From: Lepeophtheirus salmonis | Lineage: Eukaryota > Arthropoda > Copepoda > Siphonostomatoida > Caligidae | Length of the DNA stretch: 64,000 nt | Reading direction: 5' to 3' | Assembly (NCBI RefSeq): GCF_016086655.4 | Contig: NC_052134.2 | Span: 8,928,001-8,992,000, forward strand | Notes under the pieces: model-generated | What the model was told of the DNA's origin: nothing | Seen by the model: the letters and a program-made list of their open reading frames with translations, nothing else | Database searches by the model: none | Position numbers and translations under genes: made by a program | Shown: positions 26,401 through 38,940 of the stretch, piece after piece | Numbering within the stretch: the stretch's first letter is position 1 | How the letters are laid out: every line of letters begins with the position of its first letter

Positions 26401-29104
26401 AGATTACAATAATATTGCGGAGAAAAACATTGAATTTAGTTTCTGTTTTTAACAAATAATATATATAAATATGAATAGTAATTTAGACTTAAAGGAATTA
26501 AAACAAGTTTGAATGTCTTTCATATTCAAAATAATTGATTAATTGATAGATATTATATACATACCTAAAAGATTCAATTTTTTCCACTGGAATATTATTT
26601 TAATCTATATTCCATGCAACATAACAAGCTTATTTTATGAAAATTCCTTAATAAATATTAAAAAAAATAGATTAAACATAAATCACAAACAATCTTTTCT
26701 GTATGCAATTTAAAAAAAATCGAAATGTAAGGTTTATTCTATAACTTCAGCTAGCATATAAAGCACTTAAAAAAACGGTAAAAATATATTAGCTTCTAAG
26801 TAAGGTCCATCATTTTCATCGACTTTTTGGTGGTTATATATTTTTTATTAAATAACTTATTCATTTTTCAAATCCTGAAATATTCCTATCAATCTGATGT
26901 TTTCATCTTTATAGTTATTTCATGTCGAAATATGACAATGAATCCTAGTTGTACCCTAAAAACTTGACTTTTAAATAAAGGCTTTAAAGGGAAAAACTTG
27001 ACAGTTTGAAAGCTTTTGTCCCCAATTTTGTGCTTTACTCCTTAAATAGCATTAATAAATATGGGGTTGAGCATTCAGGCCAAAATGCAGTTGTTGGTGT
27101 TATTTACTAGTAATATGTAATTATAAAAAGGTAAAAATAAGGAATTCTATTTTTTCTATTTTCTTAAATTTATGACGTTGGTATAATTATCTTATTATTA
27201 TACTTTATCGGTATGGTAAGACTGAAAAGTACTCCCCAATACTCTTGTGAGCAATTGTGTCTACTCTTACGTATTAATATCTTCCTCGCTAATTTTAAAC
27301 TATTTTGAAGGAAAATAAGGACAAATATATCAACGTTCTATTCAAAAATGCGATGAGATTGTAAGAAAAGAAAATATCATTAAAATTCGTGTGGGATGTT
27401 ATGTACAATATTTTTATTTTTGTAGCAACTAAAAACCAAATCCCACAAATCCTTCCAAAAAAGAAAAATAATCTCAGTATAACAATTATATAAGCTTTTT
27501 AAAATTTTTGAGGTTTGAAAAACCTCTAAATAAGATCTGTATGGTAAAAAAAAGGCATACCTGACTTAAGAAGTTAAGAATTAAAGGTTTCAGTGTGAAA
27601 TTGATTTTCTTCAAAGGCGATCTTTTAAAACGTACCCTCTTTCAATTTTCATCACTTAGCAATATTGAAGTGATTTACAACTTCAAGAAAGTACTCATGG
27701 TCACCAAATCAATTTCATCGAAGGTTAGATCAGAAAATTCGATCAATTATTTCAAAATTGATAATTATGATATTGTATTTTCTATTTGTCATACAACCAG
27801 TCTTTATGCTAACTTTAAAAAAATAGCTCAGAATTCACTATCAAATGATAGTAATGGGAGTAATAATATGTATTATCAAAATTAAATGACTTAAATAATG
27901 CTTATCATATTTCCTGTCCAATTAAAATTCAAGCCAATGTGTCATTAGTGGGGCCTGTAAGATATGTTTGTGTACGGACTTCTTTCTGTAGTTGCCAGAA
28001 AAAAAAGTTGCTATATACTTCCTATTCACAGATGCTAGTATATTTTTGTTTAATCAAATTACAACATGCAATTTCCCCAATATGTTGGATTTATTAGCTA
28101 AGATTAAATGATTAAGTCAATATAAAATATTTTTTCATAATTTGAAGATCAAGAGTAGGTATTTGATAATATAAACACATATGCAAGACTGGGCCATAAA
28201 CTTTATTTTGATTAAAGGAATGCAGTGAGGTTTTTGTAGCCAAAAAGACGGATCTGAATTTTTGATACACATTTCAATACACTATTTTAAGCATATTAAG
28301 TAGTCTTGTCATTCAGCAAAACCATATGTCGAGCATTTTTTCATGTTCTCAATAAAAATGTATTTTACTCATTTTTATTACTTTGTAATTAATAGTATAT
28401 ACAGTATATGCCTAGGAATGTCATTTGTATAAAGGAAAAAAAGAATTGGAAGGTGATGACAGTAGCTCTACTAAAATGAAATCCTTGAGTAATAGTTAGT
28501 TAGATCAACAAAATATATAAGTTTGTATCAGAGGTGAAGTAAATTTAAACTTAATCACCTTTTTATATGTACATCAATATGAATTCATCAATTTGATTTA
28601 TTTTTATAAAAATCTTTTAAAAACTTGCAAATTGCGTATTAAAGCTGTATTATTTAAATATTTCTTACGAACTAGGAAGTTTTTGAAATACACAGTATAC
28701 TCGTACTATCTATTACATAAAAAAGTTTATATTTAGAGTATTCATATGTAGAATATTTACTTTTAGTTAATATTCATGGATTTATTTATGTATATAAACT
28801 TCAAATAAATTTAGCTATTGACTTCGATACTGATAATCAAATTAAGGATACTTCATACTGATATACACATGTATTCAAAAAATTTAGTTTCTTTTGACAT
28901 TTTTAAACTGTTTATTTTTCAACAAACAAATTGACATACATTTGTGAGGATGGGGACATTATTTCACTTTTATTAAAAAATATTTGTTATGTATGTATAT
29001 TGTCGAAGTCTACGAAAAGCTATGTATTCAGTTTTGACAGCACTGGTGTGTTTGACTATATACAATTCTACTCAGCAGACACAACAATGACAAAACGTCA
29101 GATC

Positions 29105-30400
29105 CAGGTATAACAACCTCCTCAGAACTCAAACAGTTACAAATGAGCTAAAAGGTAAAAAAATATCGGTCAAAAGGGTGATTTATCATCAGTTATCAGG
29201 AATATAATCATGAATACTCTTTTAACGAAATTAATTAAGATGTTATTCTTCCATTAATTTGGGAAAACAACCTCACCCCTGATCACAGCAATGTTGAAAG
29301 TAATTAACACATCTCTAGATTGGAAAAAAACGTATGATCTCACCTTTAACCCATCAAAGTCAAGTATTATACCTTTCTCAAACGCCTACAAACTCAGATC
29401 TAAAATCTGTCCTCAATTGGAAATAAGTAGAAAAACAATTGAATATGCCATGCGGGTGGAGTATCTAGGTGTGATGTTCGATCAAAGACTCAATTGGATA
29501 AACATCCTGGAGGAAAAAGCTTCCATTTATACTCGTATATGGAAAATTAGTGTAGGAATCATAGGACAAAAGTGGGGGTTAACTGCAGATAAGGCTCACT
29601 GTATTTGGCCATAATAAGAACTATCATAACCTATGAAATTTCTTTATGGGACATGCCATTACCTCAAAAAAATTTAAGGTAAAAATATTTAACAGTAACC
29701 CAAAAAATGTACCTCTTGGAATGACCCAAACTCTACGATGAACGCTGACAGTAGGAGGCTGTGTGGGGCATAACTCCCTTTCATATATACATCAAACCAA
29801 AATCAACAAAATCAAGATGGAGAACAAAACATTTTTTAATTGACATCTGGGATGGCATTGATAGTCTTCCAAGGTATTAAATCAATCGGGTTCCATATGT
29901 AGTATTTGACAGATTAATTGGTTCAATTAGCATTGTTTAGTGAGTCAATCGATGAAGCAGCAAAATAGAGGATTACTAGCAAATTTCTCTAAATAGAAAA
30001 CCCATTAAAATGCTTAAATAGACATGGAACTTGGTTTGGAAAACCAAAATTTACACTCGTACCTAAAGATAATACAACTGATTTGTCAGAATTCATTGGG
30101 GCAGATAGTTGGGTATCATTTCGAATATTAAATCAATTCTGATTTTTCAAAGACACCTGTATCTAAATGGAAATCAAACATTAGTTATGTTAATAAAAAA
30201 TCCATTGTGGAAAACCTATCTTTTGTGAATGATGCCGCAGAGACGGGAGTGAAGCCTTACAATTACAATATAGGGAACTCAAAAAACAAGCAAAGCTTTC
30301 AAAACATACTAAAAGTAGTCACATACCTAACCAGCCAAAAAATCAATTGGATAATGAAAGATGGTATAAAACTCTAATTGATTAAAACCTATATTTGAAG
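29105..30400 (+). pseudogene. LINE reverse transcriptase relic
   Basis: Open from 29,291 to 29,614 with features of the end of a non-LTR retrotransposon reverse transcriptase: LTFNPSKSSIIPFS (the thumb 'N..KS' block), then VEYLGVMFDQRLNW (the 'YLG...D..L.W' block), then IIGQKWGL. Just upstream, at about 29,150-29,235, broken frames resemble the PQG..SP..WN box. Downstream to about 30,400 there are further broken pieces, possibly RNase H, which would point to the I/R1/Jockey side of the LINEs; that part is weak. Lies in the spacer between the arms. Dead. Confidence 0.65.
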
Positions 30401-30574
30401 AAAATAGAAATTATTCAGATTTGTTATAAAATATATATACGAAAAGACCATGCACAGTCCGAGAAATTGTGTTATCGAGATTATGTTGATTTAGTAACAT
30501 CTCTTAGAAGAACATACACCAACTGTCAGCCAGATTGGTCTATTTCCTTCTGTTTGACATTCGTTTGAATCGAT

Positions 30575-30842
30575 AAATCGGCTGGAAAGATCATGACGAC
30601 TGTATTTTGGATTCGCAAGAAATAATCCTCATCGACTATGTAAAAAAGGGTAAAATTATAACAAGGCCCTATTATTCATTGTTATTGAACTGTTTTAAAA
30701 CAAAGTTCCAAGAAAAAACCAAACGATTGTTCCACAAAAATGTCCTTTTCCATCACGACAATGTACCAGCTCAAACATCTGGAATTGTGGTCGTAAAATT
30801 ATTGGAAATAGGCTTCCAACTCGAGATGGTCCCATCACTAAC
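30575..30842 (+). pseudogene. mariner transposase fragment, C-terminal half, plus strand
   Basis: Opens with SAGKIMTTVFWDSQEIILID, then LLLNCFKTKFQEKTK and LFHHDNVPAQTS, the mariner block with the second catalytic Asp. It breaks off after IGFQL, before the third acid. This is the catalytic middle of an irritans- or mauritiana-type mariner. The N-terminal half lies next to it on the opposite strand (30,848-31,275), so one element was probably rearranged by a small inversion. Confidence 0.75.
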
Positions 30843-30847
30843 AAAAT

Positions 30848-31275
30848 AACGCACCTTCATTCTTACGTTATGTCATAGATTTTAACAATGATTTCTGGAG
30901 TAAGAACCTCAACAGTACGCCCAGAAGGTTCAGCCACTTGTGCCCATATGGCCGCTCCGAAAATTTTGAAAACACTTATAAAATCTTTTAATTGAAAGTG
31001 CAAAGTCCTTATAATATTTATCAAGCTTCTTTTTAGTCTCTTGAGGTGTTTTGCTTTTCATAAAGTAATCTTAAATCGACGCACGAAATTATATTTTGTC
31101 AATTTTTCGAAAATTACTCCACTTCCTTGATTCAAACGAATACCAAACAAAAAAAAATTCTGGTTGAATATTGATGTGTGTTTATCCAAGTGATACTACT
31201 AACTAAAAATAACCTCGATACGTGCCAGTAGTGCCATATTTTGAACTTTCCACGAACTTTTCAAACGACCCCATT
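30848..31275 (-). pseudogene. mariner transposase fragment, N-terminal half, minus strand
   Basis: On the minus strand, starting from a terminus-like 'gggtcgtttgaaaagttcgt' at 31,275, a Met at 31,061 begins MKSKTPQETKKKLDK, followed by FQNFRSGHMGTS, then after a frameshift AEPSGRTVEVLTPEIIVKI. These are the helix-turn-helix region and linker of a mariner transposase. The fragment ends at about 30,848, where the C-terminal half begins in opposite orientation. Confidence 0.7.
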
Positions 31276-31619
31276 ATGTTTATTTTATGGATTAAAATGT
31301 AAATAATCCTATATGTTTAATCCAAATGTAGCAACTTAAGATATTATTCGATCATCACCAAATTTTGAAGAGTTTGATCTTAAGGTTATGTCTCAAGACT
31401 AGAACCAACGTCGGTTACATTCCGTAACATTTTGTAAAAAAGGAAGCAGAGCGATTACCATACTACATATGGTTATTCATTATTAATTAATACAGAATAA
31501 CATATCTTGTAGTTTAATAATGTGTAATTTTTTATAATTATAATGAATTACATACTTGGTATTCAGTTGATCGTATTGGTTCTCCTGTTTAAAACATTAT
31601 TAACCCCCAAACAACGCAC

Positions 31620-32800
31620 TTATATTAAATGCAGAGCATGTTTATGTTGTATCGTTGTATTTTAGAATTCTTTTAATGTGGAAAGTACTAATTTTTTAAT
31701 GTTCTTTTAATTGGTTAGATAGAGTTACACTTATTAAGTATAAGTAAACATTATAGTATTAATTTTACTCCATCTAAACTACGAATCTTTTGGTGAAATC
31801 CATTTAAGGAAGGCAGAGACTTGAAACTTACAAAACACGGCCTTCTGTTTTCTTGGGAATGGTCACCCCTCGCCTGCTGGGGGATTTCTGTTTTGTAATT
31901 GTTTGCCCTTTTGGGATAGGGACTTATCTTGGTCTTTTAATGCCTTTTTTTTTTTGGGTTCCCTTATGGACCATGTTCCTCATTGTTATTTGCTCTCTAC
32001 CTCCCTCTGTATATTATGTTCTAGTAAAAATATTTACATTAATATATGAAAATTTTAAAAAGTTGAGACATTTATATATAAAAAAGAATAAATATTTTTT
32101 AACTTTAATATTTAAATGGATATATTAGTGTTCCTTGTTCACCTAATTCCCTTCTTTGAACACTTGTAAATTGGGGGGGGGGGAGGGAGAGAAACTAAAT
32201 TTACGTAAATCAGTTACTCCAAAAGTCTTATTAAAGTCAGTATAGGCGGTTTGGACATTATTCCCTCCAATTTCTACCTACAAGTATTACATTTAAATCA
32301 TTTAGTTTATACTTGTCACAGAGTTCAAGATGCACAATTATTGATTTTTAAACTCGTCCATCTGGTACTATCTGCTTTCTCGTTTTCTCAATCTGCAAGG
32401 TAACACACGTCCGACACAATGGTCGTATCCCCCATGCAGACCTTGTCACCCTTAAAAACTATTATATTGGGCTTCAAGCACAACCTCTCATGCAGCTAAA
32501 CGTGACCTTTCTGGGCTTTTAACCATAAATATAATACCATGTTTGTAATTATTAATCATCATTACGTGATTAATAAATCATATACAGAAATATTAAATAA
32601 AAAAAAACTCTATTGTTCAAACTCCCCCTTATAATTTGTATGAGACTCGAAGAACTCATAATAATAATTTCACTTTAAGCATTTTAAAGTACATATCTAA
32701 TTAAGTATATGCTATTGACATAAATTTTGACCAATAAAATCTATCTAAATTCTGAGAAACTAAAAGTTATATTTTTTATAATTTTTGACAATATACAGAA
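31620..32800. mobile_element. Right-arm-only insertion of about 1.2 kb
   Basis: Arm matching passes from 31,605 (left 20,110) to about 32,830 (left about 19,990), with roughly 1.2 kb here that has no left partner. It contains a 91-codon ORF at 31,853-32,128 with two hydrophobic stretches rich in Phe, Leu and Pro (no family recognised), and the G run at 32,173. Boundaries are approximate, and no terminal repeats were seen. Confidence 0.4.
32173..32183 (+). repeat. G11 run followed by GGG-rich bases
   Basis: Eleven G in a row, then A, GGG, A, G. This is very unusual in such A/T-rich DNA and could form a quadruplex or reflect the terminus of an inserted element. Confidence 0.9.
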
Positions 32801-33943
32801 CCATTTCAATTATTTTCTTAATCATTAATCATTTGTAATAAGGCGTTCTCACTTTAATTAATTCTTAATTGTATTTTAATATTTGAATTATTCTATTAAA
32901 TTCAGTGATTCCTTTCAGAATTAAATGGTCATTTATGACGGCAATTATGCCCTTAATAAAAAGGGTATTATATTGTATCCATTGTAACATTCTATTGTAT
33001 TTTACTCTATTAGCTCTCTTTATAAAACTAGCAATTTTACAATAAGTAATTGAGGGATTACAATGTTAGGTCTATATTTGACAATATTAAAGAAAAAGTA
33101 ATATTGGAAAAAACAGAAATAATTCCGGATTAAACTTGAACTTAACCAATATGAAAAAACAAAAAATAAATAGAAATTTTTAGAATGTAATTTTAGATAA
33201 GAACATTTATTTGCCTTCTGAATTATAAAAAAAAAATATCGGAAAGGAATTGTTGAACTAAATATATATATGAAAGTGATTTATTGTACATATTAATTTA
33301 AAGAAAATTAAAGTCATACGATATAATATGAATAGTTTTATAAACTAATAACAACATAATGGAGATATTTTTTTTCTTTTATTTAATGCTTAACAAAAAT
33401 ATAATGGATTTGAATATTTACAAATATATAAGTATATATGTTATAATTTTATCTAATCGTTAATTAATTTATAAATTCAAATTAATTCATCAATAATTAA
33501 GGCCCAGCCATATCGTTAGACTATATATCTTAGGAACACACTATACCTAAAGAATGCACTTTCTTCGGTCCCGCCCTCACAAGGGGTCAAAACCAGGGCA
33601 TTTTTTAGAGTAGAATAGTTCTAACATAAAAAAAGGGAATTTAAATTAAAATAATTGTGCAATAAATATAATTAAGAATGAAGATTTTTTTTTTGTTGAA
33701 CTTCTTATTATATACAATCAAATTAAAATTAACAAAAACCATTTTTTTAATTCCAAAAAAATTCTTAAAACGATTGTTTTACTTCAACTTACTTATTATT
33801 TTCATTTGAATAGAAAAATTACTGTTCCTTGTATTAAGAAAATTAAAGAATATTTCTTGGACTATCAATATAATTATCTGAATACATTTTTTTTTCTGAT
33901 GAACGTGTTTGAAATTAATTATAAAGTGTAGTATCAATCTTGC

Positions 33944-33971
33944 AAAAAAAAAAAAAAAAAAAAAAAAAAAA
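33944..33971 (+). repeat. A28 homopolymer
   Basis: Twenty-eight A in a row, just downstream of the right TauE/SafE last exon. The matching place in the left arm (about 18,899-18,910) has only about 12 T, so the run has expanded in this arm. Confidence 0.9.
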
Positions 33972-34036
33972 TGCTTGTAGGTTTTTACATTTCAAATGAG
34001 TTATGAGTTTATGAATGCTATAAAGTTAAAAAAATC

Positions 34037-35748
34037 TTATGCATTCAAAGTGATGTCACTGTCTCGATTTTGATTTCTTTCTTCCCTTTCAAGAAACTTT
34101 GCTCCAAGGAATGATAAGATAAAGAAGAATATGAACCCCCAAAAACCAAACATACAGACAGAACCCCTCTTTGCCATGTGATGGGAATGACGATGAAAGC
34201 AGTAATCTATTAAACATAAGTAAAATAAAATATTTAATAATAACGATAAAAATCAATGAACATCTTACTAAAGCAATTGTGTCCGAAATATAAACCAAAA
34301 AAGCCAAGACTTGTCTATGAAAGTGAGATGATAAAAGTGACCCAAATGGGGCACAAATAACAACAACTGGTACACTAACTGCAAAATATTCCCAAGCCTC
34401 TGTATCAATTCCATCTTCACTCATTAACTCTCTCCAGAAGAATCCAAAGCAAGTATTGATGGCCATAAGTACTATTGAGGTAGGGGTTGCTACTTTTTCA
34501 CTCACACGGAAAAGAAGTGTTAGAATAGAAAAGGAACAAATATCAACACCACTTCCAGATATGGCACTGAATATACCCCCCCAAGAAACCCACGACAAAG
34601 AGAACCATTCCATGCCATAGTCCAAATCCATGAATGGAGTCATATGTTTTCCTTTTGTGCTGACGGTTTAACAAAAATAAGGCAAAGGCAAAGCTAAACC
34701 AAATACAAACAAAGCCAAGTTTCTTAGTTGGACCATCCAACATGCCATCAATTACCTCAAGCCCTGTTATCATTCCAAATAAAGCACCTAAAGTGCATAT
34801 AGTAATTGAGTGGTATTCTAATTGAATCTTCATAAATAAAATTGTAAATGCCGCTGCAGTCATTCCAGTTGCTTGACTCATAAGACAAAAGTCTCTAGCT
34901 ATGACTGGAGATATATGCAGTAATAGTGTCATGACTGGAAAAGCTACAGCTCCTGCTCCCTCTGACGTCATTCCTAAAATGTTAAAATAAATTGTGAAAT
35001 AAGAAACATATTGAACTTGAAATAATAATATTATTTATTATATTTATTGACATTTTATTCGTGATGTTTTGGAAGGATTTAAATTTTATTGTCTTTTGAG
35101 TAAATGACAACTATTCATGTTATAATAATACCTGCAGTAATTGCTCCAAAAATCATAGTAATGCTCATGATGTACTTATCAGGAAAGTATTGAAAATAAT
35201 CATGACGAACAGCAAGAGTCCACCAAATTACTTCAAAAAATGTTAAAGGTATAAGCACTCCAACTAGTTTACGGTACTTAATGAGAATGATATCTTTGAT
35301 GGAGGCATTGGAGGGCAAATTTGAAATGGCTTTTTCATGTTCCTGGTTGAGATTTTGCCCTTTAAAATAGACATAGATTTAGATCATAAAGTACCTAGAT
35401 TTAGGGGTATCGAGAACACAAAATTGTCAAGAAATAAGGGATATCTCAAAAGTTAGCTATTGAAAAAATAAAATTAACCCGTGAGTCCTCAATTAGCACT
35501 CCGTGTTTGACCAAAAGGTTTCTGTATAAAGTAAAAGTTTTTTACCAAAATAATTTTTGAATGGGTAACTTTAGAGATGAGTACATTTCTTGAAATTGTG
35601 CGTCCATGATAATCCTTTATCTAAATAAATTGAAATGATATTTTTTACCTTCAAAAAAGTACTTTTTGATAAAGCTCTTTGGATTTTTCTCTTTCGGAGT
35701 AGAGAAGTTGGGTTCCACATCTCGAGAATGTGGTTGAGCTGGGACTTC
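34037..35748 (-). pseudogene. TauE/SafE-family transporter, right copy, frameshifted
   Basis: Mirror copy of the 17,135-18,833 gene with the same exon pattern: 35,649-35,748, 35,132-35,359, 34,269-34,973 and 34,037-34,206. Splice sites are all kept and the third exon's protein is about 94% identical (about 15 changes in 234 residues). Two length changes break it. A run of six G in the left copy is seven here (34,576-34,582 on +), which leads to an early stop about 12 codons later. One base is missing next to a run of five G in the last exon (34,135/34,136), which would change the C-terminus. The conserved second Gly of TSEGGG is Ala here (TSEGAG). Both breaks touch homopolymers, so sequencing error is a real alternative. 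If the errors were corrected, the copy would look functional. Confidence 0.8.
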
Positions 35749-36874
35749 CTTTAAAAAAATGTATAAGAGTCAAAAAGCAATAAAAACAAAAAAATTGTAT
35801 TATCATTGTGTATCAGCGTCATTTTAACCCATTAAAGCCTGAGGCACATTCTAATATATTATTTTGTCGACGTTTTGAACACATCTACTCTGAATATATA
35901 TTTTTTATAAACTTTTCTAAAACTCAGATATTTCTAATATGAAAGCTTATTAATTCCTTACAATATTGACAGAGACACTCTTTCAGGGCAAACATATTTT
36001 TTTGAGACCTACCTAGTATTTTCTCTAATTTTTATATCAAACTTTACTTTTATTTTGTTCTTTCCTTCATTTGTTTGTTAATTTAGAACCATAGCACAAA
36101 ATGATAGTAGACAAGAATGTCGAACATATTGTAAAAAACAACAATTAGACATTTGTTATTCAATCTTAGTTTCAAATGTTTCATTAATTGAATGATCTGG
36201 TCACAAATTACCCTACAATCATGAGTGTTATAATTTTCATTGATGTAGTTTTAAGCTTAGAAATTTGATATCATTTAGTCTTCTATTTAAATAATCAAGA
36301 AATCAAAATAGTTCAAAACATATGGATGCAATTAAGTTACTAATGAAGAAATCATAAACATTTAAAATAAAAAATGCGTCATTGGAGATCCTAGCATAAA
36401 CAAGGCTAATTTTAAGTTGAATAAAAAGTGGTATAAATACATTTTTAGTAAAAATATAGAACATTTCAAATAGAACATATTATTCTTTATGATATTTCTT
36501 TAGTAATTTATATAGACAGTACAATGTACAAACTGATATGAATGATCTACAATCCAGACGCCAGAAAATTCCTAATTGTATTGCAATTATTTAAAATTTT
36601 GCCTAAATTCAGATTATTAAAATAAACATTAATCAATCCATGTCTGTTAGTAAAATAATATGAACCAATTTAGCGTGGTTTAAGATTTTGACAAATTATA
36701 ATTTTTAATCACAAAAAATGTAACGAATTGTTTCATCACATCTCTAACATCATAGTTCTTGTTAAAAATTGCTGAACAATGACCATCTATGATTAAATGC
36801 TATTCTTTTAAGCCTGCAAACTGCTATTAGTTAATAATAACAAAATAAGTTATAAATATTTGTCTGTCTGCAGG

Positions 36875-37080
36875 ATTTTGTTCGTGCCAGACAAGGCTAT
36901 AAAATAGAGTGGCGAAATGCGCTGTTTGCTTGAGTAGATTCCTTTTACTTATTAGTATATTTGCCCTACACAAGATGTGACTTTTTATAATACCACGAAT
37001 GACGTTTATTTATAATTTTCTGTCATTTTCACTTATAAAGTATATAACGTTTTCTTCCCTTCCCAGAATTATTCCTGATT
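36875..37080 (-). promoter_or_regulatory. Conserved TATA-containing block, right-arm copy
   Basis: Mirror of 15,990-16,205. The TATAAAAAG element is at 36,981-36,989 on the minus strand, about 1.2 kb upstream of the right TauE/SafE first visible exon. The sequence just downstream of the TATA element (about 35 bases) is identical in the two arms, which is unusual for this noncoding DNA. Suggests a promoter or 5' exon under constraint. Confidence 0.4.
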
Positions 37081-38629
37081 ATTAAGTTAAAAAGGTAAGT
37101 TAAGGGAAGTTTTTTAGTAAGTTATAGAATAATATTCAAGTATACTCGATTACCTTTGCCATAAAAACTAATCTTGTAGCTATTTTTTTGATTAAAATTA
37201 TCGATCACGTGGCTTTCTGTACACCACTTAGTTTATAGCTCGTTTTTTTGTTATTGAAATACAATTTTTTCGGCAGACTAACTCATGAAATAAATATATT
37301 TTTTTTGTGAGAGGAGCAAAGCTCTTCAGCCCCCTATTGAGAATAAAATAACCATGTTGACGTTTACATAATAGAATAGGTTAAAAAATAAAATTAATTT
37401 AATATCTTTTTGTCAGTATTTAATAGTTATGTAAAAATGAGATTTAAATATATCGTTAAGCATAAATTTTGCCCATGAATTTCAGTATATATACTTTTAA
37501 TTATATTTAGAGAAATAGATTACAAAAAATGAAAATATTTGACATTGAAGTTAAAACAACAATCTGCGATAGATATATTTTGCATACCATTAATGTTATA
37601 CTTGAATTTAAATCTTAAATACTGGTGGGACAAAATGTTCATAGATTAAAAGAATGAACTGGTATTATATTTCTTTTAAATAAATGTTATTACATGCTCA
37701 ACTTATTTAATTATTATGCGGGTTTCTCTTTATTTAGCAAAGGTAAGAAAAGTTCTTCAATAACACTTTAAGCCATAAAAAATAATTAAACGACTTTTCT
37801 ATGACCTTAATTTATGATTTTTTTTTTCAGAGTCATAACAAGCTAAGTTAGTTTTACTAAATGAAGACATGAGGGTTATATAATTATGTTACATTAATAC
37901 ATATATTATGAATATACAAATACTAAGATTATGTTATCCGGAAGACATTGTGGTTCCCGTTTTGATACAAACAAATTGCAGACCTATTACTTAAGTACTC
38001 AAAAAATCTTTTTGGGGAATCAAAAAACGAATAATGATAGAGAGACTAATGCTGAGAGAAGTGCTCCTAAAACTATTATAATTTCTCATCCTACTGGTTA
38101 CCCCAACGATGTCCTGAATCAGTGATTCCTCAAAAAGCCCAGAGAAGGCTCATAAAAGAAATAATAAAAAAATAAATTAGGTGTTGATGACACGCTCTAG
38201 GCCGAGAATTGTCTTTACACCTACCAGGAGAAACTCTTTATCTGTAGGGAGAAAGAAAACTTCAAAAAACAAAGCTTAATAAGAAGAACCACAACAATCC
38301 TCTTTTAGTTTATTCTGAAACTGTCATGTCTACTTTATAATGTAAACTCGATTGCTTCTCGGAATAGAGCTTCTTTAATTTTCAATTCTTTGAAATCTAC
38401 AAGCTTTTTTGACATTTTGTCTTATTAGATAAGAGTATCAGAGATTTAAAAAATTCACATTTTTTCCCTCAGTCTCTTTCATGTCTTGCGTAAGCTCCCA
38501 TGTCAAAAGCATCCAATCCATCTTGAGAAGTTTTACATTTTGTAAAAAAATATTTTTGTCTTTTATTAAGTCAGATAGCAAGGTTAATTACATATAGGTA
38601 CACGTTGACCTTTCAGACGCAGTCTTGAG

Positions 38630-38940
38630 AAAGGGCAAACCATATTAATTTTAGGAGATCTAAATGTTACTCGACAAATTGGAACGGACACGTTTAATTA
38701 TAACAGTTCACCAAATTTTAAAAATAAACACGACCTAGAAGGAGTTTTTGACTTAAAGACTCAGGTCTATTTGATACAAAAAGTAATCCGTATATGACGT
38801 ACTACAAGAAACATAAATCGGACCAACTAATAGGAAGCAGACTAGATTATTTTCTTGACCCATCAAACTTAACGTAGTTCCTGGCGGAATTCAGATCTAT
38901 TTCTCCGTACATCTCTGAACACTCGCCAATTATGACAAAT
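38630..38940 (+). pseudogene. LINE endonuclease domain remnant
   Basis: Carries GDLN (metal-binding Asp and Asn), SRLDYFL (Asp) and SEHSPI (the catalytic His region, normally SDH) of the exonuclease-endonuclease-phosphatase fold, in the usual order but with frame breaks. The Asp of SDH is Glu here. The domain nicks target DNA in intact LINEs. Confidence 0.65.

Larger units (their letters stand above)
20261..29100. other. Inter-arm spacer, no recognisable intact gene
   Basis: No part of this stretch matched the region mirrored from 31,430 downward. It is A/T-rich with small ORFs that I cannot identify: 20,968-21,258 (96 codons, +), 22,152-22,487 (111 codons, +), and 27,595-27,885 (96 codons, +). 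They are a little longer than expected by chance in such DNA, yet none shows a familiar motif or a start or splice context that would support it. A minus-strand run at about 25,900-25,975 reads as a very acidic tail (EDKEEMSKNNKEEEVED), possibly the end of a processed pseudogene. Repeats at 21,310-21,641, 21,641-21,763 and 23,400-23,480 are listed separately. Confidence 0.5.
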
